The position numbers and the translations under genes were made by a program. From Candidatus Poribacteria bacterium (GTDB lineage: Bacteria; Poribacteria; WGA-4E; WGA-3G), in the NCBI GenBank assembly GCA_022824265.1, contig JAJEAG010000005.1, forward strand, positions 1-64,000: a stretch of 64,000 bases of DNA, in the 5' to 3' direction. The notes under the pieces are model-generated. The model made no database searches. It had not been told where the DNA came from and was given only the letters and a program-made list of their open reading frames with translations. Positions 16,689 to 26,593 of this stretch are shown one piece after another (positions within the stretch are counted from its first letter, which is position 1; each line of letters opens with the position of its first letter).

Positions 16689-18560
16689 ATGAAGGAAAAC
16701 CAACCTAAACTTTGGCAATCATTACCTAAATCTCCAGGCGTTTATCTAATGAAAGCCTCGGATGGATCGTCTATTTATATCGGTAAGGCTGTCAACCTTC
16801 GTAATCGTGTTCGCTCTTATTTTCAGCAGAGAGGGCTTACTGATAACCCGTTAACTGCTCAAATGATGCGTTATGTGACAGAGATAGATTATATCGTTAC
16901 AAGTACAGAGATTGAGGCACTTATTCTGGAAAATAATCTAATAAAATCGCATCAACCACGATATAATGTTAAACTGAAAGATGATAAACGTTATCCTTTC
17001 CTGCGGGTTACGACGAATGAACCATTTCCTCGGATAATGATTACTCGCAAAACTGATAATGACGGAACACGATATTTCGGTCCATTTGTCCGAGTTAGAT
17101 CAACAAGACAGGTTCTAAAACAGCTTACTAAGTTGTTTCCGATAAGAACCTGTACTTTGCCATTAAAAGAATCGTATAACAAGTATCGTGCTTGTCTTGA
17201 TTATCACATTGGAAGGTGTCCTGCACCATGTGCGAATAAAATAGATGTACAGGAATATAAAAAGATAGTTCGCAAAGTGTGTCAGTTTTTAGGGGGTAAT
17301 ACAAATGCAGTCGTCAAGGAACTAAAACAGCAAATGCAAGCAGCATCTAAATCACTTGATTTTGAAACAGCAGCGAAATATAGGGATATGCTTAATGATG
17401 TTCAACAAGCTATTTCTACACAACAGAGCCTTGATAATGTGTCCTCTGTAGATGAAGATGTAATCGGTATAGCAACTGCATTTCAGCACGATTTACAAAG
17501 CCGTCTGGGTGATATTGCTTGTGTTCAGGTATTACATATCCGAGATGGTAAGTTACTTGAACGCGAACACTATTACCTTAACGATGTACATCCAGAACTG
17601 ATACCAACAGCACTAAGTGCTTTTATATCACAATATTACCAAAATGCTGTTTTAGTACCAAAAACTATTGTATTACCAATGCAGATTGAAACAGTAGAAT
17701 TGATAGAAAAATGGTTAAGTGAGAAACGCGGAAACCACGTTTCATTGCATGTACCAAGGGCAGGAAGACTTAGACGATTACAGAATTTAGCGATGAAAAA
17801 TGCTGAAGTACTTCTCATTCAACGGGAGCAAACCGTAGTTTATAGTAGCGATGTGGATCCAGCATTGGTCGAGTTACAGGAACTTATTGAGATAAATCAT
17901 CCACTTAGACGTATTGAAGCGTATGATATTTCTAATCTCGGTGATAGGTACGCAGTAGGTTCTATGGTAGTACTTGAAGATGGAAAACCAGCATCAAGTG
18001 AATACCGACAGTTTCGAATTCGAGACGTTGTTGGACAGAACGATTATGCAATGATGCAAGAAGTCATCACCCGTCGTTTTAGACGTGCAGAAACAGGTGA
18101 CATCAAATTTAGCAAGTTACCTGATTTAATGCTAATTGATGGTGGTAAAGGACAATTAAGTAGTGTTCAAACAGCATTACAAACCTTTGCTAATGCAAAT
18201 TTAGACCCAGTTCCGACACAGATTCCGTTAATTGCGTTGGCAAAACGAATAGAAGAAATATTCGTTCCGGGAAATCCGGAACCAATTGTATTGCGAGAAG
18301 ATAACCCTACACTCCACTTAATTCAGCGATTACGAGATGAAGCACACCGTTTTGCAATAACTTACCATCGCAAATTAAGACATAAGGCATTGAGCGAATC
18401 CGTACTTGACGAAATACCAAACATCGGTCCAAAAAGGAAACAAGCGTTACTGAAACAATTCGGTTCAATAGATGCAATACGGCAGGCAAGTTTAGATGAA
18501 CTTCTCTCTGTGAAAGGTATACCCCGCAACGTCGCTGAGAACATCCGTAAAAACCTTTAA
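16689..18560 (+). CDS. uvrC: UvrABC excinuclease subunit C
   Basis: 623 residues, the normal UvrC length. The N-terminal GIY-YIG domain (SPGVYLMKASDGSSIYIGKA) cuts 3' of the lesion. The UVR motif near 205-240 (AAKYRDMLNDVQQAI) binds UvrB. The RNase H-like UvrC domain (RIEAYDISNLGDRYAVGSMV, PDLMLIDGGKGQL) cuts 5'. Tandem helix-hairpin-helix motifs end the protein (IPNIGPKRKQALLKQFGS). All parts of nucleotide excision repair visible in UvrC are intact. It starts 11 bp after the Uma2 gene with GAAGG upstream. Confidence 0.95.
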   Translation: MKENQPKLWQSLPKSPGVYLMKASDGSSIYIGKAVNLRNRVRSYFQQRGLTDNPLTAQMMRYVTEIDYIVTSTEIEALILENNLIKSHQPRYNVKLKDDKRYPFLRVTTNEPFPRIMITRKTDNDGTRYFGPFVRVRSTRQVLKQLTKLFPIRTCTLPLKESYNKYRACLDYHIGRCPAPCANKIDVQEYKKIVRKVCQFLGGNTNAVVKELKQQMQAASKSLDFETAAKYRDMLNDVQQAISTQQSLDNVSSVDEDVIGIATAFQHDLQSRLGDIACVQVLHIRDGKLLEREHYYLNDVHPELIPTALSAFISQYYQNAVLVPKTIVLPMQIETVELIEKWLSEKRGNHVSLHVPRAGRLRRLQNLAMKNAEVLLIQREQTVVYSSDVDPALVELQELIEINHPLRRIEAYDISNLGDRYAVGSMVVLEDGKPASSEYRQFRIRDVVGQNDYAMMQEVITRRFRRAETGDIKFSKLPDLMLIDGGKGQLSSVQTALQTFANANLDPVPTQIPLIALAKRIEEIFVPGNPEPIVLREDNPTLHLIQRLRDEAHRFAITYHRKLRHKALSESVLDEIPNIGPKRKQALLKQFGSIDAIRQASLDELLSVKGIPRNVAENIRKNL

Positions 18561-18659
18561 ATATGTGAATGCAATCCAATTGATCCTATTGCAACGGGCT
18601 GCCCAATTACGTACACAGATTATCAATAGTTGCACTATATCGTGCAGCAATAAAATGAT

Positions 18660-18679
18660 ACTATGTTCTATTACATAGT
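18660..18679. promoter_or_regulatory. Inverted repeat upstream of the YibE/F gene promoter
   Basis: ACTATGT, six bases, ACATAGT: a perfect 7-bp inverted repeat ending about 17 bp before the predicted -35 box. It could be an operator; there is no T-run, so a terminator for uvrC is unlikely. Confidence 0.3.
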
Positions 18680-18696
18680 GACAGGGTATTACTATC

Positions 18697-18724
18697 TTGG
18701 CATATTATTTGCTGTAAGTATATT
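18697..18724 (+). promoter_or_regulatory. Putative sigma-70 promoter of the YibE/F fusion gene
   Basis: TTGGCA (18697-18702), a 16-bp spacer, TATATT (18719-18724), about 48 bp before the start codon at 18773. Confidence 0.4.
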
Positions 18725-18772
18725 CACTTGATCCGTATAGTATTAGTAATCTGTAATATAAGAGCGTAGAAT

Positions 18773-21430
18773 ATGCGAGAAAGAAATATAAAAATCGTTG
18801 GAATCATATTTATTCTATTGAGTGTTACCTTTTTGCACTTTAAACTCTATCGTTTTGCCGAAATTACACAAGAAGGGGCATTACAGGTTTTGGTGTGCTT
18901 AGGTCGTGTTATAGAAATAGATACCAGCGAAGAAGTAGATCAAATTCTAACACTACAGATTCTATCAGGACAGTTCCGTGGTGAAGAAGTCAATGTTGAT
19001 AATATCTGGATTGGTCGTGCCTATGGAGACCGAGTATTCAGTAAAGACGACATATTGTTTCTGCAAATCCAGATCCGAGACCCATCAAATCCAAAGATAT
19101 ATTCTGTTTCATTAGGAGATTATTTTCGCACACCATTTTTGCTATATCTTGCTGGCGCGTTAGGTATCCTAATGTTACTTGTTGCAGGAATGAAGGGTGT
19201 TCGTGCAATACTAACATTGTTCGTAACTGCATTCTCTATCCTGTATATACTTGTTCCACTTACTATCAAGGGTTTCAACCCAATCGCAATCGCATTACTC
19301 ATAGCAGCCTTTCTAACATTAGTCACTTTCCTTTTTATTACAGGATTTAGTTACAAAGTTATATCTGGTGTTCTCGGTACACTCGGAGGATTAGCCGCTG
19401 TAGGAATCCTGTCTGTTCTTAGTCAAAACTTGATGGCACTGACGGGATTAGCACAAGAATTTGGATTTTTGGAACTCGGTATTGCGTTATGGCGCACACC
19501 GAGTTCACATCATTGGGATTTTACAGGTATCCTATCCGCAGGTATCATCTTAGGTGCGGTCGGTGCTATGATGGATGTGAGTATGTCAATATCCTCAAGT
19601 GTTCATGAAGTTAAGCAGGTAAATCCAAACATCAGCGTTAGACAATCAATACGAGCAGGATTGAATGTTGGACGAGATATTATGGGGACAATGGCAGACA
19701 CACTCATATTCGCATACCTTGGTGCACACATGATAACTATGTTGTTACCACGTATTGAATTTCCGGAATCGGGTATGCTGTATCCATTTTTACGTTTAGT
19801 AAATGAAGAAACAACCGCAGTGGCAATTATTCAAGCAGTAGTTGGAACAATTGGATTAGTACTTACCGTACCTATTGCAGCCACGGTTGCTGGGTTTCTA
19901 ACAAAATATACGACAGTAAGCAGAACAGATATACACGAGAACATACCAACTGAAGAGGAACTTGAAGAATTATTCGGAAGTGAGTCAACCCTAAGTGGGA
20001 ATCGTAACTATACCAAACGATTTGCTGTTCCGTTTGCATTGATGCTGGTGTTGATCGGTACAATGTTTGTCTACCATAGATCACAAAACTTGTCTGCGAC
20101 AATCTCAGAGGATAGAGACGAACAAGGTCAACTGATAACAAAGTCAGAATATGCCAAAGGTAAAGTTCTCAGATTACTTGAATCAAGTGGCACCTTTCTA
20201 TTTAAAATAGACCAATCCAGTGTCTCTGAGTTAGACATGAAATTAGTTCCGCAAGCATTACAAGATGCTTTTACTGAGAATGAACTTTCGTTATCAGATA
20301 ATGTAACTGTTTCAATTAAACCGTGGAAAGATAGCAGATGGTTGATATCTGACCATGAATATGAACAGACTTACAGCATTCGGGTTTCAACAGATGGATC
20401 AAATAGCCTTGACGTATATGATTCTGAAACTGAACATCATGTACTTGAAGTAGAGATGCTTGGTGGTTTGTATAAAGGAAAGAAATTAGTTCTGCGAAAT
20501 ATCGTAAATCATAGCATGTCCTTACTGAGCGTTCCTGCCGAACCCGGTGATATTGTCCTGTGTCGTGTTGGCGGTGATGCAGAACAGGTTAGCCTTGTTA
20601 AAATCATACAAGAATATGGACGCGATAGATTTCTGATATGGTTTGTTGGTGGGATGTTCCTATTAATCATTTTGGTAGGCAGGATGGAAGGAATCCGCAC
20701 TGTATGTGCTATGTTGATATCCGGTGCAGTGATATATTTCTTTATGTTGCCCTTGATTTCACAAGGGATGAACGCAGTCTTTGTTGTGACTCTTACGTCA
20801 GGTGCTGTGGCTTTCGTTTCACTGGTATTTGTAATAGGTCCAAGTCGTAAGACATTTTCTGCTGTGTTGGGAACAATGGGTGGTATCCTTGTAGCGGGAA
20901 TGATTGTGTTATTTGCACAAAATCAACTACATTTTACAGGTTTAGAAAACGCTATTGCAGCCGATATTGTTGAAGCAACGCGAACGCCACCATTTGATTT
21001 TGTGCAGATCTTGTTAGCTGGTATGTTGATGGGTGTATTAGGTGTTGCGGTCGATGGGGCAATTGAAGTCGCATCAAGTATGGAGGAGATTCGTCGGGCA
21101 AACCCAAATATGCCAACATGGAGATTGATCGCTTCTGGTCTCAATGTCGGCACAGATATCCTCGGAACAATGGTGAATACCTTGGTGTTTGCTTACCTTG
21201 GGGTAGAGTTATTACTGGTAATCACTGTAGCAGCAGAAAATAATTTATTAAATTTTATTAATATGGGTGCGCCAAATCTGGAATTATTTAAGGAACCAAC
21301 GGTACAATTACTCAGTATCGGTGTTATTTCAGCGGAAATTGTTAGATTACTGGCGGGTACACTCGGTTTAGTGTTAGCAATTCCAATTACTGCGGTGATC
21401 TGTGCTTTCTGGAATCCCAAGAAGATGTAG
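18773..21430 (+). CDS. Tandem YibE/F-family membrane protein (two domains fused)
   Basis: 885 residues. Two homologous halves are visible. The first has a short extracytoplasmic region and a multi-helix block (about 120-395) with GVLGTLGGLAAVG, GAVGAMMDVSMSISSSVHEV and GLNVGRDIMGTMADTLIFAYLG. The second (about 625-880) repeats these as AVLGTMGGILVAG, GVLGVAVDGAIEVASSMEEI and GLNVGTDILGTMVNTLVFAYLG. A soluble linker (about 430-620) repeats the N-terminal small domain (EVEMLGGLYKGKKL corresponds to the first-half TLQILSGQFRGEEV). YibE/F proteins (PF07907) are usually about 350-400 residues with unknown transport function. The fusion implies a fixed dimer. Confidence 0.85.
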   Translation: MRERNIKIVGIIFILLSVTFLHFKLYRFAEITQEGALQVLVCLGRVIEIDTSEEVDQILTLQILSGQFRGEEVNVDNIWIGRAYGDRVFSKDDILFLQIQIRDPSNPKIYSVSLGDYFRTPFLLYLAGALGILMLLVAGMKGVRAILTLFVTAFSILYILVPLTIKGFNPIAIALLIAAFLTLVTFLFITGFSYKVISGVLGTLGGLAAVGILSVLSQNLMALTGLAQEFGFLELGIALWRTPSSHHWDFTGILSAGIILGAVGAMMDVSMSISSSVHEVKQVNPNISVRQSIRAGLNVGRDIMGTMADTLIFAYLGAHMITMLLPRIEFPESGMLYPFLRLVNEETTAVAIIQAVVGTIGLVLTVPIAATVAGFLTKYTTVSRTDIHENIPTEEELEELFGSESTLSGNRNYTKRFAVPFALMLVLIGTMFVYHRSQNLSATISEDRDEQGQLITKSEYAKGKVLRLLESSGTFLFKIDQSSVSELDMKLVPQALQDAFTENELSLSDNVTVSIKPWKDSRWLISDHEYEQTYSIRVSTDGSNSLDVYDSETEHHVLEVEMLGGLYKGKKLVLRNIVNHSMSLLSVPAEPGDIVLCRVGGDAEQVSLVKIIQEYGRDRFLIWFVGGMFLLIILVGRMEGIRTVCAMLISGAVIYFFMLPLISQGMNAVFVVTLTSGAVAFVSLVFVIGPSRKTFSAVLGTMGGILVAGMIVLFAQNQLHFTGLENAIAADIVEATRTPPFDFVQILLAGMLMGVLGVAVDGAIEVASSMEEIRRANPNMPTWRLIASGLNVGTDILGTMVNTLVFAYLGVELLLVITVAAENNLLNFINMGAPNLELFKEPTVQLLSIGVISAEIVRLLAGTLGLVLAIPITAVICAFWNPKKM

Positions 21431-21453
21431 AATTGACAAATAACAGAAGGTTT

Positions 21454-22626
21454 TCAGTTTCTATATAATGAACGCATCTGCTTAATTACATTAGGCAATT
21501 TGGTAATTACCGTATCAATTTCTTCCTCAGTGGTGTTTCTACCGAGTGAAAACCGAACTGTTCCTTGTGCCAATCTCGGTGGTAACCCAAGTGCAGCAAG
21601 GACATGTGATGGTTCCATTGATCCTGAAGTACATGCAGAACCGGTTGAGACACAGATTCCCTCCATATCCAATCGCAGTATAAGACTTTCACCTTCTACT
21701 GATTCAAAGGATACATTTAGAGTACCGGGAGCACAGTATTCGGGATGACCATTATAATGTAGACGATCTATATTAGCATCAAGTCCATCACGTAGTCGTT
21801 TGGTTAATTTGTACAAGTGTTGTGTATAATCGTCCCGTTCCTTCCTTGACAGTTCAGATGCGACTCCAAGACCAACAATAGCTGGGACGTTTTCAGAACC
21901 TGCACGTCTATTACGTTCATGTGATCCTCCGTGAACAAGATTCGCTAATCTTGATCCACGACGAATGTAAAGAACACCAATACCTTTTGGGGCATATATT
22001 TTATGTCCAGAAAGTGCTAACAGATTTACACCGAGTTCCTGCACATTAACATCTAACTTACCAATTGACTGGACTGCATCGGTATGTACTGGGATTTCAT
22101 GTTCCTGTGCAACCTGACAGATTTCTTCAATAGGTTGGATTGTGCCATTCTCGTTATTGACATGCATAATAGTGATCAGAATGGTCGTATCACGAATAGC
22201 GGAACGGAGTTGGTCAATTTGTATACGTCCATATCGGTTTACGGGTAGATATGTTACTTCAAAACCACGTTGTTCCAAATATTGACATGTATGCAAAACA
22301 GCGTGATGTTCAACCGATGAGGTGATGATATGGTTACCTTCTCCACGGCTTTTTTGCAGTTCGGTTAATCCTTTGATGGCATGGTTATCTGCCTCGGTAC
22401 CACTACCTGTGAACACGATTTCACTTGAACTTTTTGCACCAATCAGTTCAGCGACTTGTTCGCGTGCAGTATCTATAGCATTTCTTGCTTCTCTACCATA
22501 AGCATGGATACTGGAGCCATTGCCGTATGCTTCAGTAAGATAAGGCATCATTGCCTCTCTCACTTCAGGACGGAGTGGGGTTGTAGCATTGTAATCAAGG
22601 TAGATTCTTTGCATGTCTTTACTCAT
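21454..22626 (-). CDS. Cysteine desulfurase (NifS/IscS type)
   Basis: 390 residues. IYLDYNATTPLRPEV opens the fold-type I PLP domain. VEHHAVL and HTDAVQSIGK carry cofactor-binding residues, LSGHKIYAPKG contains the PLP lysine (Lys209), and STGSACTSGSMEPS contains the catalytic Cys332 on the active-site loop. It releases sulfur from cysteine for Fe-S clusters and thionucleosides; family members can also mobilise selenium. No iscU or sufE gene is adjacent. It is convergent with the YibE/F gene, 23 bp between stops. An internal ATG at 22614 is an alternative start. Confidence 0.92.
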   Translation of the reverse strand: MSKDMQRIYLDYNATTPLRPEVREAMMPYLTEAYGNGSSIHAYGREARNAIDTAREQVAELIGAKSSSEIVFTGSGTEADNHAIKGLTELQKSRGEGNHIITSSVEHHAVLHTCQYLEQRGFEVTYLPVNRYGRIQIDQLRSAIRDTTILITIMHVNNENGTIQPIEEICQVAQEHEIPVHTDAVQSIGKLDVNVQELGVNLLALSGHKIYAPKGIGVLYIRRGSRLANLVHGGSHERNRRAGSENVPAIVGLGVASELSRKERDDYTQHLYKLTKRLRDGLDANIDRLHYNGHPEYCAPGTLNVSFESVEGESLILRLDMEGICVSTGSACTSGSMEPSHVLAALGLPPRLAQGTVRFSLGRNTTEEEIDTVITKLPNVIKQMRSLYRN

Positions 22627-22665
22627 CTCAATATCTGTTTTTTGATCTAACTTCAGGACAAGGTC

Positions 22666-24018
22666 TCAATCGTAAGTGCGGTAATTTAGTATGGAGATCT
22701 GATTTTGTACAATCTTAACATTAGGGAGAGTCTTACTACCACTCACTCGTCCGTTTGCATTTAGGAATGATAGTTTTAGGTTATGATTTCCTTCAGGTAA
22801 TGGTGTGCGCACAATAAAAATACGATTCGGTAACGTTTGCCAAGAGCGGGTATCTGCACTTTCTGTGAGTATTCCGGCAAGATTCACAAGTGCCCCAGCA
22901 ATTTTATTTTCCTTTCTTGCTTTTCTGAAGATCAAGTATTTCCCAAGGGCACGTACTAACGTTCGGATGAGTATTACAGTTCGTTCTGCTTCAAGTGTTT
23001 CAATCGCCATTACCTCTACGTCTGCAATTAGTTGACCTTGAGTCGTTATTTCTCCTGCAGTAACTTCTATTCCAGATAATCGTGGACGATTAGACTTGAT
23101 AGTTGGCATTGCTACGTGTAGCAGATATTCTAATTCAATATCTTCTACGACCATTCCTTCACGTTTTCTCAGCGTTCGAGCAAAATTGATATTGTCTTTA
23201 TTGTCGTCCTCACCAAATCTATCAACCTTTAGAATTGGAAATGTTAATGTCTGTTCTTTCTTACGTGGAACAAAACCTGTTTCATAAAACAGGATCAGTT
23301 CACCAGAGTCATTGGAATGGCTTGGTGGATTTCCATATTGCCTTCGGTATCGTTCATATTCATCGCTGAATCCGAGATAATTTGATACGCGCACTAAAGA
23401 ATGTCCTACATCCTTAGGCATTGCTATCCCTGTTTTTTGTGATGCTTTCTGATAGTTATCTGCAGCTTGTTTGTATGAGATAAAGGCATCATTCATTTCT
23501 CCTGCTGCCTCAAATACTATTCCACAAAAATGAGAAAGAAATCCTGTGCCGAAGAAATCGTATTGTTCGTCCTCACCTTTGAAATATTGAATTAAGTTGG
23601 TTGCACGACGACATTCAACTTGTGCTCCGTCTAAATTACCTGCATAGATATAATTCAATGCACTATAATAGTGACTCAATAATCTTTCATAATGAGTCCC
23701 TGCATACGGACGTAGGTTATCAGTAGTTATGAGCGATAGTGCTTCTTTTGAAACGCTTTTTGTATATCTTTCTTCAGCAATGCTTTCTGCATTTTCAAAT
23801 GCTTTACTACTATCAGTAAATAGGTTAGCGTAATGTCCAGTCATTCCTAATTCGTATAGATGCGGAATATCCGGATTTTTGGGTGAATGCTTCTTAAGGT
23901 AATTATAGGCATCTTCTGACTTACCAGTAGACATGCCCATTTCGACCTGTTCAAACTTATATCCGCCACAACCAACTATCAGACATGAAATAAATAAAGC
24001 ACAAAGATATTTTGACAT
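22666..24018 (-). CDS. COG3014-like outer-membrane lipoprotein with TPR-like repeats
   Basis: 450 residues from the ATG at 24018; an in-frame TTG seven codons upstream is less likely because it would delay the signal. MSKYLCALFISCLIVGCGG is a lipoprotein signal with lipobox LIVGC, so Cys17 should be acylated. The next 200 residues are helical and TPR-like (AYNYLKKHSPKNPDIPHLYELG; HYYSALNYIYAGNLDGAQVECRRA is split by short loops). The C-terminal half is beta-rich. I recall COG3014 proteins being encoded beside LpoB-like genes in diverse bacteria, as here, which suggests a shared cell-envelope task; the family name is from memory of the architecture and is not verified. Confidence 0.6.
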   Translation of the reverse strand: MSKYLCALFISCLIVGCGGYKFEQVEMGMSTGKSEDAYNYLKKHSPKNPDIPHLYELGMTGHYANLFTDSSKAFENAESIAEERYTKSVSKEALSLITTDNLRPYAGTHYERLLSHYYSALNYIYAGNLDGAQVECRRATNLIQYFKGEDEQYDFFGTGFLSHFCGIVFEAAGEMNDAFISYKQAADNYQKASQKTGIAMPKDVGHSLVRVSNYLGFSDEYERYRRQYGNPPSHSNDSGELILFYETGFVPRKKEQTLTFPILKVDRFGEDDNKDNINFARTLRKREGMVVEDIELEYLLHVAMPTIKSNRPRLSGIEVTAGEITTQGQLIADVEVMAIETLEAERTVILIRTLVRALGKYLIFRKARKENKIAGALVNLAGILTESADTRSWQTLPNRIFIVRTPLPEGNHNLKLSFLNANGRVSGSKTLPNVKIVQNQISILNYRTYD

Positions 24019-24098
24019 AAGATTACATACTCTAAACAATAAGAGTGGGCGGGAGTCAATACCCGCCCAATAATATCTTAGATATGGATAAAATAAGA

Positions 24099-24701
24099 TT
24101 ACATTTTAAATTTAGACCGACCAATGAATTTTTTAATTTTCTTTGTACCGATCCATACTTTTTCATTATTTTCTATTTTGGTTAAAGTGAGATCTGTCTG
24201 ATAAAACATGATCTGTTTACCACCTTCGCGATCCTCAATAGTGTTGATCTCACCAGTCATCATATAATCTGCTCCGAGTTCGCGCCCCATCCGTTTTATT
24301 GTTTCAATAGATGCGTTGGCACTCTGATCAGCGCGTTCTTCACGGATTTCACCACGTTCTTCTTTACTGGAAACAGTTCTGACTTTTCCAGAATTAATAA
24401 ATGCCATTTCAATATCGGTTACAAAAGTTTGTGTTGGAATATGTTCATTACTCTTATTTCTAATAGCCCCAACAATCACAACAGGTTTACTACCAGTGTC
24501 AATACCATGGTCGTTGATCCAAGGACGGTTCAAACAATCATCAATAATCTGTTCTGCGACCATTCGTGAATCTGAGTCGTTCCAACGACCAGACAGATCA
24601 ACGGTGATGTCACTATCAATTCGTGTAACCTGCTTTGTTGGTCCACATCCCATAACAGCGATGGTTCCAACGAGAAGAATGCACGACAATATTCTATACA
24701 T
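24099..24701 (-). CDS. LpoB-like penicillin-binding protein activator lipoprotein
   Basis: 200 residues from the ATG at 24701, preceded by AGGAG at 8-bp spacing; the open frame extends further upstream but without a ribosome site. The lipobox is AVMGC (Cys19). Family-like segments: DLSGRWNDSDSRMVAEQIID, VVIVGAIRNKSNEHIPTQTF, IKRMGRELGADYMMTGEINT and YQTDLTLTKIENNEKVW. LpoB (COG3417) is an outer-membrane lipoprotein that reaches through the peptidoglycan to activate PBP1b in enterobacteria. Here the partner synthase is not in the window. It is probably co-transcribed with the COG3014-like gene downstream. Confidence 0.8.
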   Translation of the reverse strand: MYRILSCILLVGTIAVMGCGPTKQVTRIDSDITVDLSGRWNDSDSRMVAEQIIDDCLNRPWINDHGIDTGSKPVVIVGAIRNKSNEHIPTQTFVTDIEMAFINSGKVRTVSSKEERGEIREERADQSANASIETIKRMGRELGADYMMTGEINTIEDREGGKQIMFYQTDLTLTKIENNEKVWIGTKKIKKFIGRSKFKM

Positions 24702-24784
24702 TTGATTCGCTCCTATTTGTTTATAGTAGGTAAAAATACCTTGACATGTAGCAGGAGAATAATCCTGCGTCAACAAATGATATT

Positions 24785-26578
24785 TTAAAAATCTAAATCT
24801 ACTTCATGTGAAATTTTTTCAACAAAACTATCAAGGTCCATCGCACCAATATCTCCTTCATCACGGCTTCGGACACTGACAGTTCGGTTTTGTTGTTCTC
24901 GTTCACCAATAATTAACATATATGGAACCCGTTGAAGACGAGCTTGGCGTATTTTCGCTCCAATTTTGTCATCACTATTATCTAATATAACACGACAATT
25001 TTTCTGCGTTAGAAGTCGTTGCACTTCTGTAGCGTAATCTACGAATTTCTGACTAATTGTCATCACAACACATTGTACTGGAGAAAGCCATGTTGGAAAT
25101 GCTCCAGCATAGTGTTCAATTAACATAGCAATGAATCTTTCAAAGCTGCCACAAATAGCACGATGAATCACCACAGGTCTCTTTTCTGATCCATCTGGTG
25201 CGATATATGTCAATTCAAACCTTTCGGGTAATTGAAAATCGAGTTGAACTGTAGCACATTGCACATCTCTATTTAAAGAATCGCGAACCTGAAAGTCAAG
25301 TTTAGGACCGTAAAATGCCGCTTCGCCAGGTTCAACAGCATATTCAATCTTGTTGTTCTTTAGCACAGATTCAAGTATGTCTTCAGCCTTATTCCATACC
25401 TCTAAATCTCCCATATACTTTTCTGGGTTGCGAGTACTGAAATCACATCGGAAAGGCAGATCGAATGCTCCATAGATTTTTCCAAAAAGTTCAAGGATTC
25501 TTTCGTATTCATCTGCTATCTCGTTTTGATCCTCAGGAATAAATATGTGGGCATCATCTTGACATAATTGACGTACACGAGATAAACCGCTCAAAGTTCC
25601 TGTTGCTTCATTGCGATGTAGCACGCCTTGGTCATGAAGACGGTATGGTAAATCACGATAACTGTGTAACGTGCTTTTGTATATCAACATGTGTGCGGGA
25701 CAATTCATCGGTTTTAGCGCACTTGTCGGTTCACCTTCCTCATTTTCAATAAGAAACATATCGTCTTTAAAGTGTTCCCAATGACCAGAAGTTTGCCATA
25801 GACTACTGTCATAAATAAGGGGAGTACGCACCTCTTGGTAGCCTTCACTGAGATATAATTTTCTTACTTTTTCAGATAAATGGTTATAGATGAATGCCCC
25901 TTTTGGTAACCAAAATACGCTACCTGGTGCTTCAGGATGCATCTGGAAGAGTTCCAATTCACGTCCTAATTTTCTATGGTCTCGCTTTGCTGCCTCTTCC
26001 CGCTGTTTGAGGTACGCTTGCAGATCATCTTTTGTTTCCCATGCGGTGCCGTATATCCGTTGCAACTGCTCACGGTTGCTATCTCCTCGCCAATACGCTC
26101 CTGAAACACGTAGAAGCTTAAAATGTCTACATTCACGTGTTTTTTCAACGTGCGGACCCTTACATAGATCTGTGAAATCTCCATTATGGTAGATAGAGAC
26201 ACCCTCGTCCGCAACGCCTTCCTCTGAAGCATTCACAGCTTGGTCAGAAATACCGTCTATTAGTTCAAGCTTAAATTTCTGGTTACGTTCAGCGAACCAT
26301 TCTTGTGCCTGTTCATAAGACCATGTTTCCTGCACGAATGGCACATTGGATTTAATCATAGCCTTCATGTGCTTTTCTATCTCAGGAAAATCGTCTGGTG
26401 TAATTGGACGTGGCACTTCCATATCGTAATAGAATTCGTTCTCAATAGGGGGACCAATTGCTAATTTGACGGTATGTTCACCATCAGGAAACAGTTGCTG
26501 AACTGCATAAGCCATGATATGTGCAGTTGAATGACGTAGTCGTTGTAGATAGTCTTCTGGTTGATTCGGTTCGTTCAT
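24785..26578 (-). CDS. thrS: Threonine--tRNA ligase lacking the TGS domain
   Basis: 597 residues from the ATG at 26578 (GAGAG upstream). The protein begins almost at once with the editing domain (HSTAHIMA at residues 16-23; TDLCKGPHV completes the HxxxH/CxxxH site). Then come class II motif 2 (HRNEATGTLSGLSRVR), the zinc Cys in NCPAHM, motif 3 (HRAICGSFERFIAML) and the anticodon-binding domain. Full-length bacterial ThrRS is about 640 residues with an N-terminal TGS (N1) domain; that roughly 60-residue domain is missing here. TGS-less ThrRS is known in some lineages and should stay active with editing. Confidence 0.93.
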   Translation of the reverse strand: MNEPNQPEDYLQRLRHSTAHIMAYAVQQLFPDGEHTVKLAIGPPIENEFYYDMEVPRPITPDDFPEIEKHMKAMIKSNVPFVQETWSYEQAQEWFAERNQKFKLELIDGISDQAVNASEEGVADEGVSIYHNGDFTDLCKGPHVEKTRECRHFKLLRVSGAYWRGDSNREQLQRIYGTAWETKDDLQAYLKQREEAAKRDHRKLGRELELFQMHPEAPGSVFWLPKGAFIYNHLSEKVRKLYLSEGYQEVRTPLIYDSSLWQTSGHWEHFKDDMFLIENEEGEPTSALKPMNCPAHMLIYKSTLHSYRDLPYRLHDQGVLHRNEATGTLSGLSRVRQLCQDDAHIFIPEDQNEIADEYERILELFGKIYGAFDLPFRCDFSTRNPEKYMGDLEVWNKAEDILESVLKNNKIEYAVEPGEAAFYGPKLDFQVRDSLNRDVQCATVQLDFQLPERFELTYIAPDGSEKRPVVIHRAICGSFERFIAMLIEHYAGAFPTWLSPVQCVVMTISQKFVDYATEVQRLLTQKNCRVILDNSDDKIGAKIRQARLQRVPYMLIIGEREQQNRTVSVRSRDEGDIGAMDLDSFVEKISHEVDLDF

Positions 26579-26593
26579 TTGATGTGCTCTCAA

